Positions 17,110 through 25,966 of a stretch of 43,183 nucleotides of DNA are shown here, in pieces. The DNA lies in contig JAFUSU010000025.1 in the NCBI GenBank assembly GCA_017467515.1, positions 1 through 43,183 of the forward strand, written 5' to 3'. The stretch's first letter is position 1. Each line of letters begins with the position of its first letter. The notes under the pieces are model-generated. The model saw only the letters and a list, made by a program, of their open reading frames with translations. It ran no database searches and was not told the DNA's origin. The position numbers and the translations under genes were made by a program. This stretch comes from Alphaproteobacteria bacterium (GTDB taxonomy: Bacteria > Pseudomonadota > Alphaproteobacteria > RF32 > CAG-239).

Positions 17110-18123
17110 TTATTCACCAAAATAATCATATTCTTTCATTTCCTTAAGGCGTTTAAATCTTTCAATATCAAAGGCTTGTCTATGATGAGAATACATAAAT
17201 TCATTGGATTTTACCTTATCAAGATGATCAGCGTCCTGACTTTTACGTCCGGTAAGGCGGAGAATCACTTGACGAACATCATCTTTGCTTTCATTGGTAT
17301 GACGCAGTTTATCCAACTGCTCAACATGATCAATTGTTCTAATGCGTAATTTTTGAATATCTCTCGTGCGCTGATCGTCTAAGAGCCGCGTATAGAAACT
17401 ATACCCCGAATAAAATTCGACATCGTTGATATGGGCAGCATTAAAAGAACTCAGTTCCTTCTCAATCTCAGCATTATTATAATCACCGTTTTCATCAGCC
17501 TGACGCATTCTTCTCAAGGTTTGAATCAATGCCGTTATACGCGCTTTTTCTTGGGGCGTTAAAGGTTCTTTATCAGGTTTATTTTTTGTATTATTAATGA
17601 GAGCGCTTCTCAGTTGACGCAATCTTTTCAGTTTCATTGTCATTTCGCTGACTCGCTGAGCGGCCATAGGGTTATTACTTCTTTCATACAGACCTAAACA
17701 AATCAGAATTTCAGCTTCACGTTGCCATGAGTTGGCAATAAATTCCTTTTTTTCAGCTAAATCTTCGGGTGTAACACAACCATCCGTCATATGATCCATA
17801 ATCTGTTGTGTTTCATCTATCCAACCGAAATATTCGTTAATGGAAGATGTTTCACATTTTATTTTTTCCAGAGATTCTGCAATACCAAACAGAAACACAT
17901 CATAATTTCCGTTTTGAGCCACTTTTTCTCCTCGCAAAGCTTTATCCGTTAATTCAGCTACTTTACTTTTATCTGTAATACTTGTGCTCAATTCTACCCC
18001 TTTAGCAATAAGAGAACGAGGTTCCGGTTGTTTGGCTTGCACAACTCGTTGGTAAACATCATGATATGAATCGGCTGCAGAATACATATTTCGATTATTT
18101 TTAGCTAAAACATTTTCTTCCAT
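17110..18123 (-). CDS. Hypothetical helical protein, 337 residues
   Basis: Not recognised. Soluble, strongly charged and predicted almost entirely helical; no signal peptide or membrane segment. The central part (about 170-215) has clustered basic helices such as KLKRLRQLRSALINNTKNK and ALIQTLRRMRQADENGDY, and the last third is rich in Lys/Arg and Asp (DDQRTRDIQKLRIRTIDHVE). The DENGDYNNAE stretch superficially resembles a calcium-binding loop, but no paired EF-hand is apparent. It lies 20 bp downstream of the TerB-like gene and is probably co-transcribed, so the two may work together. Function unknown. Confidence 0.8.
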   Translation of the reverse strand: MEENVLAKNNRNMYSAADSYHDVYQRVVQAKQPEPRSLIAKGVELSTSITDKSKVAELTDKALRGEKVAQNGNYDVFLFGIAESLEKIKCETSSINEYFGWIDETQQIMDHMTDGCVTPEDLAEKKEFIANSWQREAEILICLGLYERSNNPMAAQRVSEMTMKLKRLRQLRSALINNTKNKPDKEPLTPQEKARITALIQTLRRMRQADENGDYNNAEIEKELSSFNAAHINDVEFYSGYSFYTRLLDDQRTRDIQKLRIRTIDHVEQLDKLRHTNESKDDVRQVILRLTGRKSQDADHLDKVKSNEFMYSHHRQAFDIERFKRLKEMKEYDYFGE

Positions 18124-18143
18124 ATTAGTTCTCCGGATATATT

Positions 18144-18593
18144 TTACACTCTTTCAAAAATAATTTTACCTTGTCCATACCATATCAGATAATCAATAAC
18201 CCAATTACTTATTTGCTCTATTTTTTCCAGTTCGACACCCATTGCCAACCCTAATTTACCGATAAAAATTGTTTCTTTATCAGATAAATCATCATCGGAA
18301 TGTGCTAACAAACACATTTCCTTGATTAATTCCAAAGCAACTACACGATTGTTTAGTGATGAAGCTTTTTCAAATATAAAAGCATCCTCAGTAGGATTTT
18401 CAACGATTTGCTGAGCAACAGAAGGGGCAACTTGCATTTCATCAGCCATATCTAAGATAAACATTTTCTCACACTCATCAAAGTGACCGTCTATACTGGC
18501 CATTTTTACCAGAGCCTGCAGGAAAAATTCTTTTTGCGCCCAATCCATCCTATCAATAAATTTTTCATTTAGATTAACACTGATTTTTGCCAT
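18144..18593 (-). CDS. TerB-like domain protein
   Basis: A 149-residue cytoplasmic protein. The segment FLQALVKMASIDGHFDECEKMFI (from about residue 24, shown only in part here) and the later SDDDLSDKETIFIGKLG repeat the TerB/DjlA-like pattern of helices ending in an acidic D-G-x-x-x-x-E loop, which in TerB binds metal. It follows an AGGAGC ribosome binding site and heads a two-gene operon with the 337-residue hypothetical. TerB-type proteins often work at the membrane in stress responses; no other ter genes are present, so no tellurite role is implied. Confidence 0.65.
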   Translation of the reverse strand: MAKISVNLNEKFIDRMDWAQKEFFLQALVKMASIDGHFDECEKMFILDMADEMQVAPSVAQQIVENPTEDAFIFEKASSLNNRVVALELIKEMCLLAHSDDDLSDKETIFIGKLGLAMGVELEKIEQISNWVIDYLIWYGQGKIIFERV

Positions 18594-18626
18594 TTTTTGC
18601 TCCTATGTTCATCTGAATTTGCTTTT

Positions 18627-18656
18627 ATCTTATCATCTAATTATTTCTTTCTGCAA
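18627..18656 (-). promoter_or_regulatory. Possible promoter of the TerB-like operon
   Basis: Minus strand TTGCAG (18651-18656) and TAAGAT (18627-18632) with an 18-bp spacer in the 132-bp divergent gap with miaB. Confidence 0.4.
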
Positions 18657-18776
18657 TAAAAAAAGATATCACATCATCAAAGAAACACAATATTTTAGAA
18701 AAAAACATAAATAATATTTGAAAAAATGCTAAATATAACGTACACTGAAAGGATAGTAACGTATTATGAGAATAAA

Positions 18777-20108
18777 GTGAGTAAGAAATATTACATTAAA
18801 ACTTTCGGTTGCCAAATGAATGTCTACGATTCACAGCGCATCGCCGGTATATTACAATCCTTAGGATATCAGGAAGCATCTTCGCAACCTAATGCGGATA
18901 TCGTCATTTTCAATACCTGCCATATCAGAGAAAAAGCAGCAGAAAAAGTGTTTTCAGATTTAGGACGAGCACTCCTGATAAAAAATGAACGCAAAGAACA
19001 GGGCAAAGATACAATTATCGGCGTATGTGGGTGTGTTGTTCAAGCAGAAGACGAACAAATTGCAAAACGAGCCCCTTTTGTGGATTTTGCCACAGGGCCG
19101 CTCACCTACCATCGATTACCTGAAATTTTAGCAAAGATTGCCCGCAAAAAAGGAATATCCGTTATTGACACCGAATTTCCTCCGGAATCTAAATTTGATT
19201 TTCTGCCACAAAACCAATCCGAGAGCGCTTGCTCTTATTTGGCCATTCAAGAAGGATGTAATAATTTTTGTACCTATTGCGTTGTTCCGTATACCCGTGG
19301 CGTAGAATATTCTCGTCCGATTGCTGAAATTTTACAAGAAGCTGAAAGATTAATTGATACGGGAAGTCTTGAACTTAATTTACTCGGGCAAAATGTTAAT
19401 TCTTACCACGGTGAAGATGAACAGGGAAAAGAAAGAAATTTAGCATACTTATTACATCGTCTGTCAGAATTAGACGGTCTTAAGAGGCTCCGTTACACAA
19501 CCTCTTATCCGGCAGATATGACTGATGACTTGATTGCTTGTCATAAAGACATACCGCAATTAATGCCTTATTTACATTTACCGATTCAATCCGGTTCAAA
19601 TTCCGTTTTAAAAGCCATGAACCGCCGACACACCAAAGATGACTATTTGCAGATTATCGATAAGTTATATCAGGCAAATCCGAATATCGGTATGTCTTCT
19701 GATTTTATTGTCGGGTTTCCGGGAGAAACGGATCGTGATTTTCAAGACACGTTAGATGTCGTCAATAAAGTAAAATATATTCAGGCTTTTTCTTTCAAAT
19801 ACAGCAAACGTCCGGGGACGCCTGCAGCTGTAATGCCCCATCAAATAGAAGAAAAAGTCAAAAAAGAGCGGCTTGAAATTTTACAAAATTTATTATTTGA
19901 TTATCAAGATAAATTCAACCGCGCCTGCATCGGCAAAGTAATGCCTGTTTTATTTGAAAACAAAGGCCGCCATAGCGGACAACTCATCGGGCGCACGCCA
20001 TATATGCAAAATCTGCACGCTGAATTACCCAAAGAAAATTTAAATAAAATTATTAACATAAAAATTACAGATGCAACCACCAATTCACTAAGTGGCAAGG
20101 CTGTTTGA
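18777..20108 (+). CDS. miaB: tRNA-2-methylthio-N6-dimethylallyladenosine synthase
   Basis: Radical-SAM methylthiotransferase that adds the methylthio group to i6A37 in tRNA. The N-terminal UPF0004 domain starts YYIKTFGCQMNVYDSQR with conserved cysteines also in FNTCHIREKA and GVCGCV. The radical-SAM cluster motif is CNNFCTYC, followed by VVPYTRG, and a TRAM-like domain ends the protein. The start chosen is GTG at 18777, just before the family's conserved N-terminus; an in-frame ATG at 18726 would add 17 atypical residues, and neither has a strong ribosome binding site. First gene of the miaB-phoH-ybeY-corC-lnt run. Confidence 0.95.
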   Translation: MSKKYYIKTFGCQMNVYDSQRIAGILQSLGYQEASSQPNADIVIFNTCHIREKAAEKVFSDLGRALLIKNERKEQGKDTIIGVCGCVVQAEDEQIAKRAPFVDFATGPLTYHRLPEILAKIARKKGISVIDTEFPPESKFDFLPQNQSESACSYLAIQEGCNNFCTYCVVPYTRGVEYSRPIAEILQEAERLIDTGSLELNLLGQNVNSYHGEDEQGKERNLAYLLHRLSELDGLKRLRYTTSYPADMTDDLIACHKDIPQLMPYLHLPIQSGSNSVLKAMNRRHTKDDYLQIIDKLYQANPNIGMSSDFIVGFPGETDRDFQDTLDVVNKVKYIQAFSFKYSKRPGTPAAVMPHQIEEKVKKERLEILQNLLFDYQDKFNRACIGKVMPVLFENKGRHSGQLIGRTPYMQNLHAELPKENLNKIINIKITDATTNSLSGKAV

Positions 20109-20124
20109 TAAAGGAGGAAAAACG

Positions 20125-21075
20125 ATGGCAGAACTCAATTTTGAATTATTTAATAATCAACTTATTCAACAACTTGTCGGTCCGCAAGACAGCAATTTAC
20201 GCTTAATCGAAAAAATGATTAACGTGGAAATCGGTTCTTTTGGAAATCAAATAACTGTCAGTGGCGATAAAGAAGCTATTGAACAGGCCAAAAATGCCAT
20301 TGAATTACTGTATAATAAAGTCAGCCGAGGAATTGACATTAACGAACAGGAAGTTAAAGCCGCTTTAAGATTATGCGGTGACGGAAGAGAAAAGGAAGTT
20401 TCCGAAAATTTAAGTGAATTGGTTTTAAAAACGAAAAAACGCCATATTTACCCGAGATCTGCCACCCAAGCTCAATACATTCAGGAAATGATGCAAAATG
20501 AACTTGTATTCGGATTAGGGCCTGCCGGTACCGGTAAAACTTATTTAGCCGTTGCTTTGGCTGTTTCTATGATGTTGGAAGGAAAAATCGATAAAATCAT
20601 TCTATCTCGTCCGGCAGTTGAAGCCGGAGAAAACTTGGGCTTTTTACCCGGAGATTTAAAAGATAAAGTTGATCCTTATTTAAGGCCTTTATATGACGCT
20701 TTATACGAAATGCTTCCCGCTGAGCAGGTTGATAAGAAACTGGCTATCGGTGAAATTGAAATTGCACCACTGGCATTTATGCGCGGACGCACTTTATCCA
20801 ATGCTTTTGTTATCTTGGATGAAGCTCAAAACACAACTCCGATGCAAATGAAAATGTTTTTGACACGTCTTGGCGAAAATTCAAGAATGGTCGTTAACGG
20901 AGACTTAAGTCAGGTTGACTTACCCCGCGGTGTTGATTCCGGATTAAAAGACGCCATTCATACATTGACTAAGATAAACGGCATAAGTTCTGTTACGTTC
21001 AGCGCTAATGATGTCGTTCGTCACGGTTTAGTCGCTAAGATTGTCAAGGCATATGAAGACAAGAAGCATGATTAA
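20125..21075 (+). CDS. phoH: PhoH family ATPase
   Basis: Cytoplasmic P-loop ATPase of the PhoH/YbeZ family, which works with YbeY in rRNA maturation and RNA decay. An N-terminal KH-like region (about 20-75) precedes the PhoH domain with Walker A GPAGTGKTYLA near residue 132 and Walker B with FVILDEAQNTTP. The start is ATG 20125, preceded by an excellent AAGGAGG; an upstream in-frame ATG would overlap miaB. Length is 316 residues. It overlaps the start of ybeY. Confidence 0.96.
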   Translation: MAELNFELFNNQLIQQLVGPQDSNLRLIEKMINVEIGSFGNQITVSGDKEAIEQAKNAIELLYNKVSRGIDINEQEVKAALRLCGDGREKEVSENLSELVLKTKKRHIYPRSATQAQYIQEMMQNELVFGLGPAGTGKTYLAVALAVSMMLEGKIDKIILSRPAVEAGENLGFLPGDLKDKVDPYLRPLYDALYEMLPAEQVDKKLAIGEIEIAPLAFMRGRTLSNAFVILDEAQNTTPMQMKMFLTRLGENSRMVVNGDLSQVDLPRGVDSGLKDAIHTLTKINGISSVTFSANDVVRHGLVAKIVKAYEDKKHD

Positions 21076-21586
21076 GACCGAGGTTTATATCTGTCTCAAT
21101 GAACCGCTATGGGAAACAGCCTTGCCGGACCATCAGCCTTTGGCGGAAAATGTTGTTTCTCTTGCGGTTAATTGCGCCTTACCCAAGACAAATAAATCTT
21201 TTCTTAAACCGGAAAAAATTTTTTTATTTAATCTGTGCCTGAGCAATGATTCTGAGGTTCACGCTTTAAATAAAGAATTTCGAAACAAAGATAAAGCAAC
21301 AAATATTTTATCCTTTGCAAATATTGATGATCCTGATTTTATAAATGACACCAAAACAGAATCATCTTTTGAAATGGGTGATATGATTATTGCTTTAGAA
21401 ACGATGCAAAAAGAGGCCGATATAAAAAAAATATCATTACATGATCATTTTTGCCATTTATTAACGCACGGTGTGCTACACTTACTCGGCTATGACCACA
21501 TTCAAGATGACGAAGCGGAAATAATGGAAAGTCTTGAAGTTGAAATTTTACAAAAATTAAATATAAACAACCCCTACAAGGAGTAA
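21068..21586 (+). CDS. ybeY: Endoribonuclease YbeY
   Basis: Zinc-dependent endoribonuclease for 16S rRNA 3'-end maturation and ribosome quality control. The metal site LTHGVLHLLGYDH shows the family H-x3-H-x5-H arrangement; NKEFRNKDKATNILSFA and MGDMIIA are also typical. The start chosen is ATG 21068, overlapping the last 8 bases of phoH; another in-frame ATG at 21053 is possible. The N-terminal 60 residues are less conserved, as in other members. Confidence 0.94.
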   Translation: MIKTEVYICLNEPLWETALPDHQPLAENVVSLAVNCALPKTNKSFLKPEKIFLFNLCLSNDSEVHALNKEFRNKDKATNILSFANIDDPDFINDTKTESSFEMGDMIIALETMQKEADIKKISLHDHFCHLLTHGVLHLLGYDHIQDDEAEIMESLEVEILQKLNINNPYKE

Positions 21587-21594
21587 CGCTAATT

Positions 21595-22479
21595 ATGCCT
21601 GATGACATACGCCCGCAAAACAAACTTTTCTGCCATTTGAAACATATTTTTCGTAAGGACAAAGAAGATGTTCGTGAAACAATTGAAGACCTCATTGAAG
21701 AGGCTGGTCCGGAAGGAGATGAAGCGATTAGTGAACACGAACAGCTTATTCTCAATAATGTTTTGGATTTGAAAGATAAAAAGTGCTGTTTTGCTATGGT
21801 TCCAAGAGCTGACATCATTGCTTTTCATAAAGATGGAACAATTGGCGATTTAGCAAATTTGATGCTGTCAAAAGGTCACTCCCGTATTCCTATTTATGGC
21901 GATTCTCTGGATGATATTGTCGGTATTGTCCATATTATCGACTTAGCCAAAAATTTACTCAAAGGAAATATTCAAACACCGGTTAAAGATATTTTATGTC
22001 GCGATGTTCACTTTATTTCACCGGATATCGAAATCCTTGATTTGCTAAAAGATATGCAATCCAATAAAATTCACATGTCAATTGTAATTGACGAATACGG
22101 TGGCGTTGATGGTCTGGTAACAATTGAAGATTTATTGGAAGAGATTGTCGGAAACATCGAGGATGAATACGACTACGAAGAAAAGCACACCATAAAAGCT
22201 CAAGGAAATGGCTTTTTAGCCGATGCCCGCGCAGAATTAGATGAAGTTAAAGAAATAACGGGAATAGATTTAAAATCAGGAAATGATGATGAAGATATTC
22301 CGGTAGATACGCTGGGCGGCTATGTTTTTCAATTAGCACAACGTATTCCTGCCAAAAATGAAATTATAACCGATGCGCACGGAATTAATTTTCAAATTAT
22401 TGAGGCGGATCCTCGCCGCATTAAGAAAATTTTTATGATTAAACCGACAGAAGAAAAAAATGAAAATTCTGCCAATTAA
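21595..22479 (+). CDS. corC: CorC/HlyC family CBS-domain protein
   Basis: Cytosolic protein of 294 residues with two CBS domains (about 65-190; MVPRADIIAFHKDGTI and VIDEYGGVDGLVTIEDLLEEIVG) and a C-terminal CorC_HlyC transporter-associated domain (about 200-285). It lacks the membrane DUF21 domain. YbeX/CorC has been linked to ribosome metabolism and, earlier, to Mg/Co efflux. It follows ybeY by 8 bp with AAGGAG spanning the ybeY stop, and overlaps lnt by 20 bases. Confidence 0.93.
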   Translation: MPDDIRPQNKLFCHLKHIFRKDKEDVRETIEDLIEEAGPEGDEAISEHEQLILNNVLDLKDKKCCFAMVPRADIIAFHKDGTIGDLANLMLSKGHSRIPIYGDSLDDIVGIVHIIDLAKNLLKGNIQTPVKDILCRDVHFISPDIEILDLLKDMQSNKIHMSIVIDEYGGVDGLVTIEDLLEEIVGNIEDEYDYEEKHTIKAQGNGFLADARAELDEVKEITGIDLKSGNDDEDIPVDTLGGYVFQLAQRIPAKNEIITDAHGINFQIIEADPRRIKKIFMIKPTEEKNENSAN

Positions 22480-24013
22480 AATATATGAACATAAAGAAAT
22501 ACTTGCCTTTTTACTGGGAGGGATTGCGGTACAAACATTACCCCCTTTTTACCATTGGTATTTGCTCTTTATTGCTTTTAGCGGATTATTTTATTTAACA
22601 GAAACGACACAAAACTGCAAACAGGCATTTTTAGCAGGATACTGGTTTGGTTTTTCATTTTTTGCTTTCAGTTTATTCTGGATTAATAATGCTCTCCTTA
22701 TAAATCCGCTGAAAACAGGTTGGATTGTTCCAATCTGTTTTATTGCCTCCGGAAGTTTTTTTGGCTTATTTATCGGTTTTCCGACATTATTGAGCAGACT
22801 GGCAGGTTCTTCTTTTGCACGCTATCTGGCATTAGCCGGATGGATTGTCATTTTCGAATGGATTCGCAGTTGGCTTTTCACCGGATTTCCGTGGAATCTA
22901 CTTGGTACGACTTTGGCTTTTAATTTAAACTTAATTCAATTTTCCTCGGTCGTCGGTACTTATGGTCTTTCATTTCTGATGATTTTAGCGGCAAGTTCAC
23001 CGGCCCTGTATCGCCCTTCTTTTTCTCTTAAACAAAAAATAGGGATTTTTTGCATTCCGCTTACAATTATATCTTTTCTCTATTTATATGGAAACTATCG
23101 CATAGCGCAATTATCAGACACACAAAACAGTCCTGTTAAAATCAGACTTGTCCAGCCCAATATTCCGCAAGCGATTAAATGGTCGGCAGACTTAAGAAAC
23201 GAACACTTTCAAAAGCATCTTGATTTAAGTAAAGAACATCTTTCTGATAAAACTTCTATGATTATATGGAGTGAAACGGCCAGTCCCTACCCTCTCGATT
23301 TAAACAAAGAGGCCGCTCAACAAATAGCAAATATCTTGCCTGAAGACACTTACCTGACAACCGGTGTTATTCGTTATCAAGATGACTATTATGGCGGCTG
23401 GAAACCTTATAATTCCTCTCTTGTCGTAAATTCCAAAGGAAATATAGAAGACTTCTATGACAAAAGTCACCTTGTTCCTTTCGGTGAATATATCCCTTTT
23501 CGCCAATGGTTACCTGATTTTATTCGCCCCGTAACGAATATTATCTCTAATTTAGAAGCCGGTAGCGGTCCTAAGGTCATTCACATAGAGTCAATACCTC
23601 CTTTCTCTATTCAAATCTGTTATGAAATTATCTTTCCTCATCACATTATGACAAACAAAGAAAAACCGGATTGGATAATAAATCTGACAAATGACGGATG
23701 GTACGGTATCAGTTCAGGTCCGCATCAACACCTTGTTGCAGCTCAGATGAGGGCTGTTGAAGAGGGTGTAACAATTGTTCGTAATGCCGGCAGCGGAATA
23801 AGTGCCATCATTAATCGTTACGGAAAGATTGTCCAAAAGTTAGACCTGAATACGCAAGGTGTTCTTGATGCAAATCTTCCTCAAAAATTGACTGTTGATA
23901 CACTCTATAACCATTTAGGCAATATTCTTCCCTTATTCTTGGCTGTTATAGCTATACTGACTTCTGCAATTTTGACATATTTTCAAATCAATGTAGAAAA
24001 AGCAGAGAAATAG
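22460..24013 (+). CDS. lnt: Apolipoprotein N-acyltransferase
   Basis: Inner-membrane enzyme adding the third acyl chain to lipoproteins, needed for their sorting to the outer membrane. The N-terminal half (about 1-215) has six or so membrane segments. The nitrilase-like periplasmic domain shows the catalytic triad: Glu in IIWSETASPYP, Lys in DKSHLVPFGEY and Cys in QICYEIIFP. A last membrane segment lies near 480-505. Length of 517 is normal. The window also encodes lipoprotein substrates (37338-37841 and 40654-41505). Confidence 0.96.
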   Translation: MKILPIKIYEHKEILAFLLGGIAVQTLPPFYHWYLLFIAFSGLFYLTETTQNCKQAFLAGYWFGFSFFAFSLFWINNALLINPLKTGWIVPICFIASGSFFGLFIGFPTLLSRLAGSSFARYLALAGWIVIFEWIRSWLFTGFPWNLLGTTLAFNLNLIQFSSVVGTYGLSFLMILAASSPALYRPSFSLKQKIGIFCIPLTIISFLYLYGNYRIAQLSDTQNSPVKIRLVQPNIPQAIKWSADLRNEHFQKHLDLSKEHLSDKTSMIIWSETASPYPLDLNKEAAQQIANILPEDTYLTTGVIRYQDDYYGGWKPYNSSLVVNSKGNIEDFYDKSHLVPFGEYIPFRQWLPDFIRPVTNIISNLEAGSGPKVIHIESIPPFSIQICYEIIFPHHIMTNKEKPDWIINLTNDGWYGISSGPHQHLVAAQMRAVEEGVTIVRNAGSGISAIINRYGKIVQKLDLNTQGVLDANLPQKLTVDTLYNHLGNILPLFLAVIAILTSAILTYFQINVEKAEK

Positions 24014-24024
24014 GAAATTATTAT

Positions 24025-24052
24025 TTGCTTTTTTCAGAATATAAAATATTAT
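24025..24052 (+). promoter_or_regulatory. Possible promoter of the XRE-trmB pair
   Basis: TTGCTT (24025-24030) and TATTAT (24047-24052) at 16-bp spacing in the 100-bp gap after lnt. The gap suggests that the regulator gene is at least partly uncoupled from the lnt operon. Confidence 0.4.
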
Positions 24053-24074
24053 AGAAAAAGATAAAAGATTGACT

Positions 24075-24096
24075 ACCTTTATTTGCTGATAAAGGT
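24075..24096 (+). promoter_or_regulatory. Leader hairpin before the XRE regulator
   Basis: ACCTTTAT and ATAAAGGT form a perfect 8-bp stem with a 6-nt loop. The sequence after it is CTTTTGGGGT, too short a U-run for a confident terminator. It lies 19 bases upstream of the chosen start and could be an attenuator, an operator for the regulator itself, or a remnant end of the lnt transcript. Confidence 0.4.
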
Positions 24097-24115
24097 CTTT
24101 TGGGGTATGAGAAAA

Positions 24116-24613
24116 ATGACTGCTGAAAATTCAAGAAAAATATGCCGTGGGCGAACACCAAACGGGCAACCTAATCCTATTGACATTCACGTTGGCAACC
24201 GGATTAGGTTAAGAAGAACATTATTAGGCTTAAGCCAGGAAAAATTAGCCAGTATGCTGGGATTAACCTTTCAACAAGTTCAAAAATACGAAAAAGGAAT
24301 GAACCGTGTCGGAGCAAGTCGGTTATGGGATATCAGTAAAGTTTTAGAAGCACCCATCAGCTTTTTCTATGAAGATATGGATAAGGATGTGGCCAACCAA
24401 AGTCCTCGTTCATTCAGCATATCCGATGATAATAAAATTTATCTGGAAGAAGAAACAACAGATTTTGCCTCTGATCCTATGTCCCGTCAAGAAACAATAG
24501 AATTGGTGAAAGCCTATTACAAAATTCCAAATCGCAAAGCCGCAAAACATTTGTTTGAACTGATTGTCGCCCTGTCAAAAACGGTTTATTCAAACGAAGA
24601 TGACGACGAATAA
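24116..24613 (+). CDS. XRE-family transcriptional regulator
   Basis: DNA-binding regulator of 165 residues. A Cro/C1-type helix-turn-helix covers about residues 20-75 (GNRIRLRRTLLGLSQEKLAS then FQQVQKYEKGMNRVGASRLW). The C-terminal part is acidic then helical (RQETIELVKAYYKIPNRKAAKHLFELIVAL in part). This form lies between lnt and trmB in many alphaproteobacteria, so it is a chromosomal regulator and not a prophage gene. TGGGGT 9 bases upstream favours ATG 24116; ATG 24107 or TTG 24083 are alternatives. It overlaps trmB by one base. Confidence 0.9.
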   Translation: MTAENSRKICRGRTPNGQPNPIDIHVGNRIRLRRTLLGLSQEKLASMLGLTFQQVQKYEKGMNRVGASRLWDISKVLEAPISFFYEDMDKDVANQSPRSFSISDDNKIYLEEETTDFASDPMSRQETIELVKAYYKIPNRKAAKHLFELIVALSKTVYSNEDDDE

Positions 24614-25347
24614 TGTATCAAAGCCAGCAAAAAAATATTCCAAAGTTTTTCGGGCGTCGTAAAGGCCGAACCATTCGTTGCGCCAAAAGCACCCTTTTAA
24701 CTGATTTTTTGCCACATCTGCGTATCTCTGAAACAACAGAGCTTTCTCATCGGATGTTTGGTGAACCTGTCGAAAAAATATATCTGGAAATAGGATTTGG
24801 AAATGGTGAACATTTGGCAGAGCAAGCACTTCGTAATCCTAAAGTCGGCTTTATCGGAGCAGAAGTTTTTCAAAACGGTGTTGCTAATTTGCTCTCCTTA
24901 ATAACCGGAATTAAAATCAAAGATGAACTGCCTGAAACGATTAAATTAAGCAGCGAAAGAACAGATAACATTCGCATTTTTGACAATGATATACGTCTTC
25001 TTTTCAAAAGAATACCCGATAACTTCTTAGATAAAGTTTTTTTGCTGTTTCCGGATCCGTGGCCCAAAAAGCGTCACGCCAATCGCCGCTTTGTAAATCC
25101 GGAAAATTTACAAGAATTATCTCGTTGTCTGAAAAAGGGCGGAATTTTAAGAATTGCCACAGATCATAAAGTCTATAAGCATTGGACGCTAAGACAACTT
25201 CACGCTTGTCCGTTATTTGAATGGACCGCGACGTGCGGAAATGACTGGAAGCACGAACCATCAGACTGGGTTCAAACAAAATATCAAAGAAAAGCCCTCC
25301 GCGAAGGACGAAGGGCCGTATTTTTGGATTATAAAAACATCAAATAA
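24613..25347 (+). CDS. trmB: tRNA (guanine-N7-)-methyltransferase
   Basis: SAM-dependent methyltransferase making m7G46 in the tRNA variable loop. The 244 residues contain the SAM motif YLEIGFGNGEHL, the family signature LFPDPWPKKRHANRRFV and the C-terminal substrate-binding end with SDWVQTKYQRKALREGR. In related genomes metK usually lies between the XRE gene and trmB; it is missing here and the two genes overlap. It ends only 3 bp from the stop codon of a convergent gene. Confidence 0.96.
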   Translation: MYQSQQKNIPKFFGRRKGRTIRCAKSTLLTDFLPHLRISETTELSHRMFGEPVEKIYLEIGFGNGEHLAEQALRNPKVGFIGAEVFQNGVANLLSLITGIKIKDELPETIKLSSERTDNIRIFDNDIRLLFKRIPDNFLDKVFLLFPDPWPKKRHANRRFVNPENLQELSRCLKKGGILRIATDHKVYKHWTLRQLHACPLFEWTATCGNDWKHEPSDWVQTKYQRKALREGRRAVFLDYKNIK

Positions 25348-25350
25348 ACG

Positions 25351-25911
25351 CTATCTGAAATAAGCTTCGACCATCGGATCGAGAGATTGAGTTTGAGTAG
25401 CCTCTTTTTTCTTAGATGCAGGATCCGGTGATAGTGAAACTTCTTTCAAAAACCGAAACGGATTTAAATGATTTGTAATTTTATCCGGTTCGTGATTAAT
25501 CATTGCTTGTTGATTAACACGTTGAGATTCAACAAGTGACTGCGCTGAAATTGTTTTTTCTTCTTTATACACATCAGCATATTCTTTTCTAAATTCTTCA
25601 GGAACTCTGATAATTTCAACACTATTAACGATTTTAGCACCATCATTCTGAGCCAGTTGCAAAGGGGCATCGGCATCTTTTTGCCGAGAAGCGGTTAATA
25701 AAATTTTTTGATCAGAACTCATTTTAGCCAAATCAGCTTCTAAAATAGGATTTTCAGGCGCTTTTCCTGTTTGAGCAATAACTTCTAAATCTTTCAAATA
25801 AGCATCGAATTCTTTTTGATAGGCCGGTCGATTTTCATCTGACAAAGCCGCAACGGCACTACTCCCGACAAAAGCTAAACCGACAGCTAAAGTATAAACA
25901 TTAAATTTCAT
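25351..25911 (-). CDS. Hypothetical exported protein, 186 residues
   Basis: Not recognised. A signal peptide is clear (MKFNVYTLAVGLAFVGSSAVA, cleavage near residue 22 before ALSDE). The mature part is hydrophilic, mostly helical and cysteine-free, with a proline/serine-rich segment near the C-terminus (LSPDPASKKKEATQTQS). The start is ATG 25911 with AGGGTGA at good spacing; a GTG at 25920 is an alternative. It is convergent with trmB and diverges from another exported hypothetical gene across a very AT-rich 55-bp gap. Confidence 0.75.
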   Translation of the reverse strand: MKFNVYTLAVGLAFVGSSAVAALSDENRPAYQKEFDAYLKDLEVIAQTGKAPENPILEADLAKMSSDQKILLTASRQKDADAPLQLAQNDGAKIVNSVEIIRVPEEFRKEYADVYKEEKTISAQSLVESQRVNQQAMINHEPDKITNHLNPFRFLKEVSLSPDPASKKKEATQTQSLDPMVEAYFR

Positions 25912-25966
25912 TAGAATCACCCTGATTATAATATAATGTTAACCAATCTTATATATCATATTATAT

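Noticed and set aside
18144..18593. Tellurite resistance locus
   Set aside because: Only a TerB-like domain is present, with no terC, terD, terZ or other members, so a tellurite role is not supported.
24116..24613. XRE regulator as a prophage or plasmid marker
   Set aside because: It lies in a conserved housekeeping block between lnt and trmB and no integrase, phage structural or toxin gene is near.
25295..25326. Stem GCCCT/AGGGC followed by TATTTTT at the end of trmB
   Set aside because: It lies in conserved coding sequence with imperfect inner pairing; it may assist termination before the convergent gene but cannot be separated from codon constraint.
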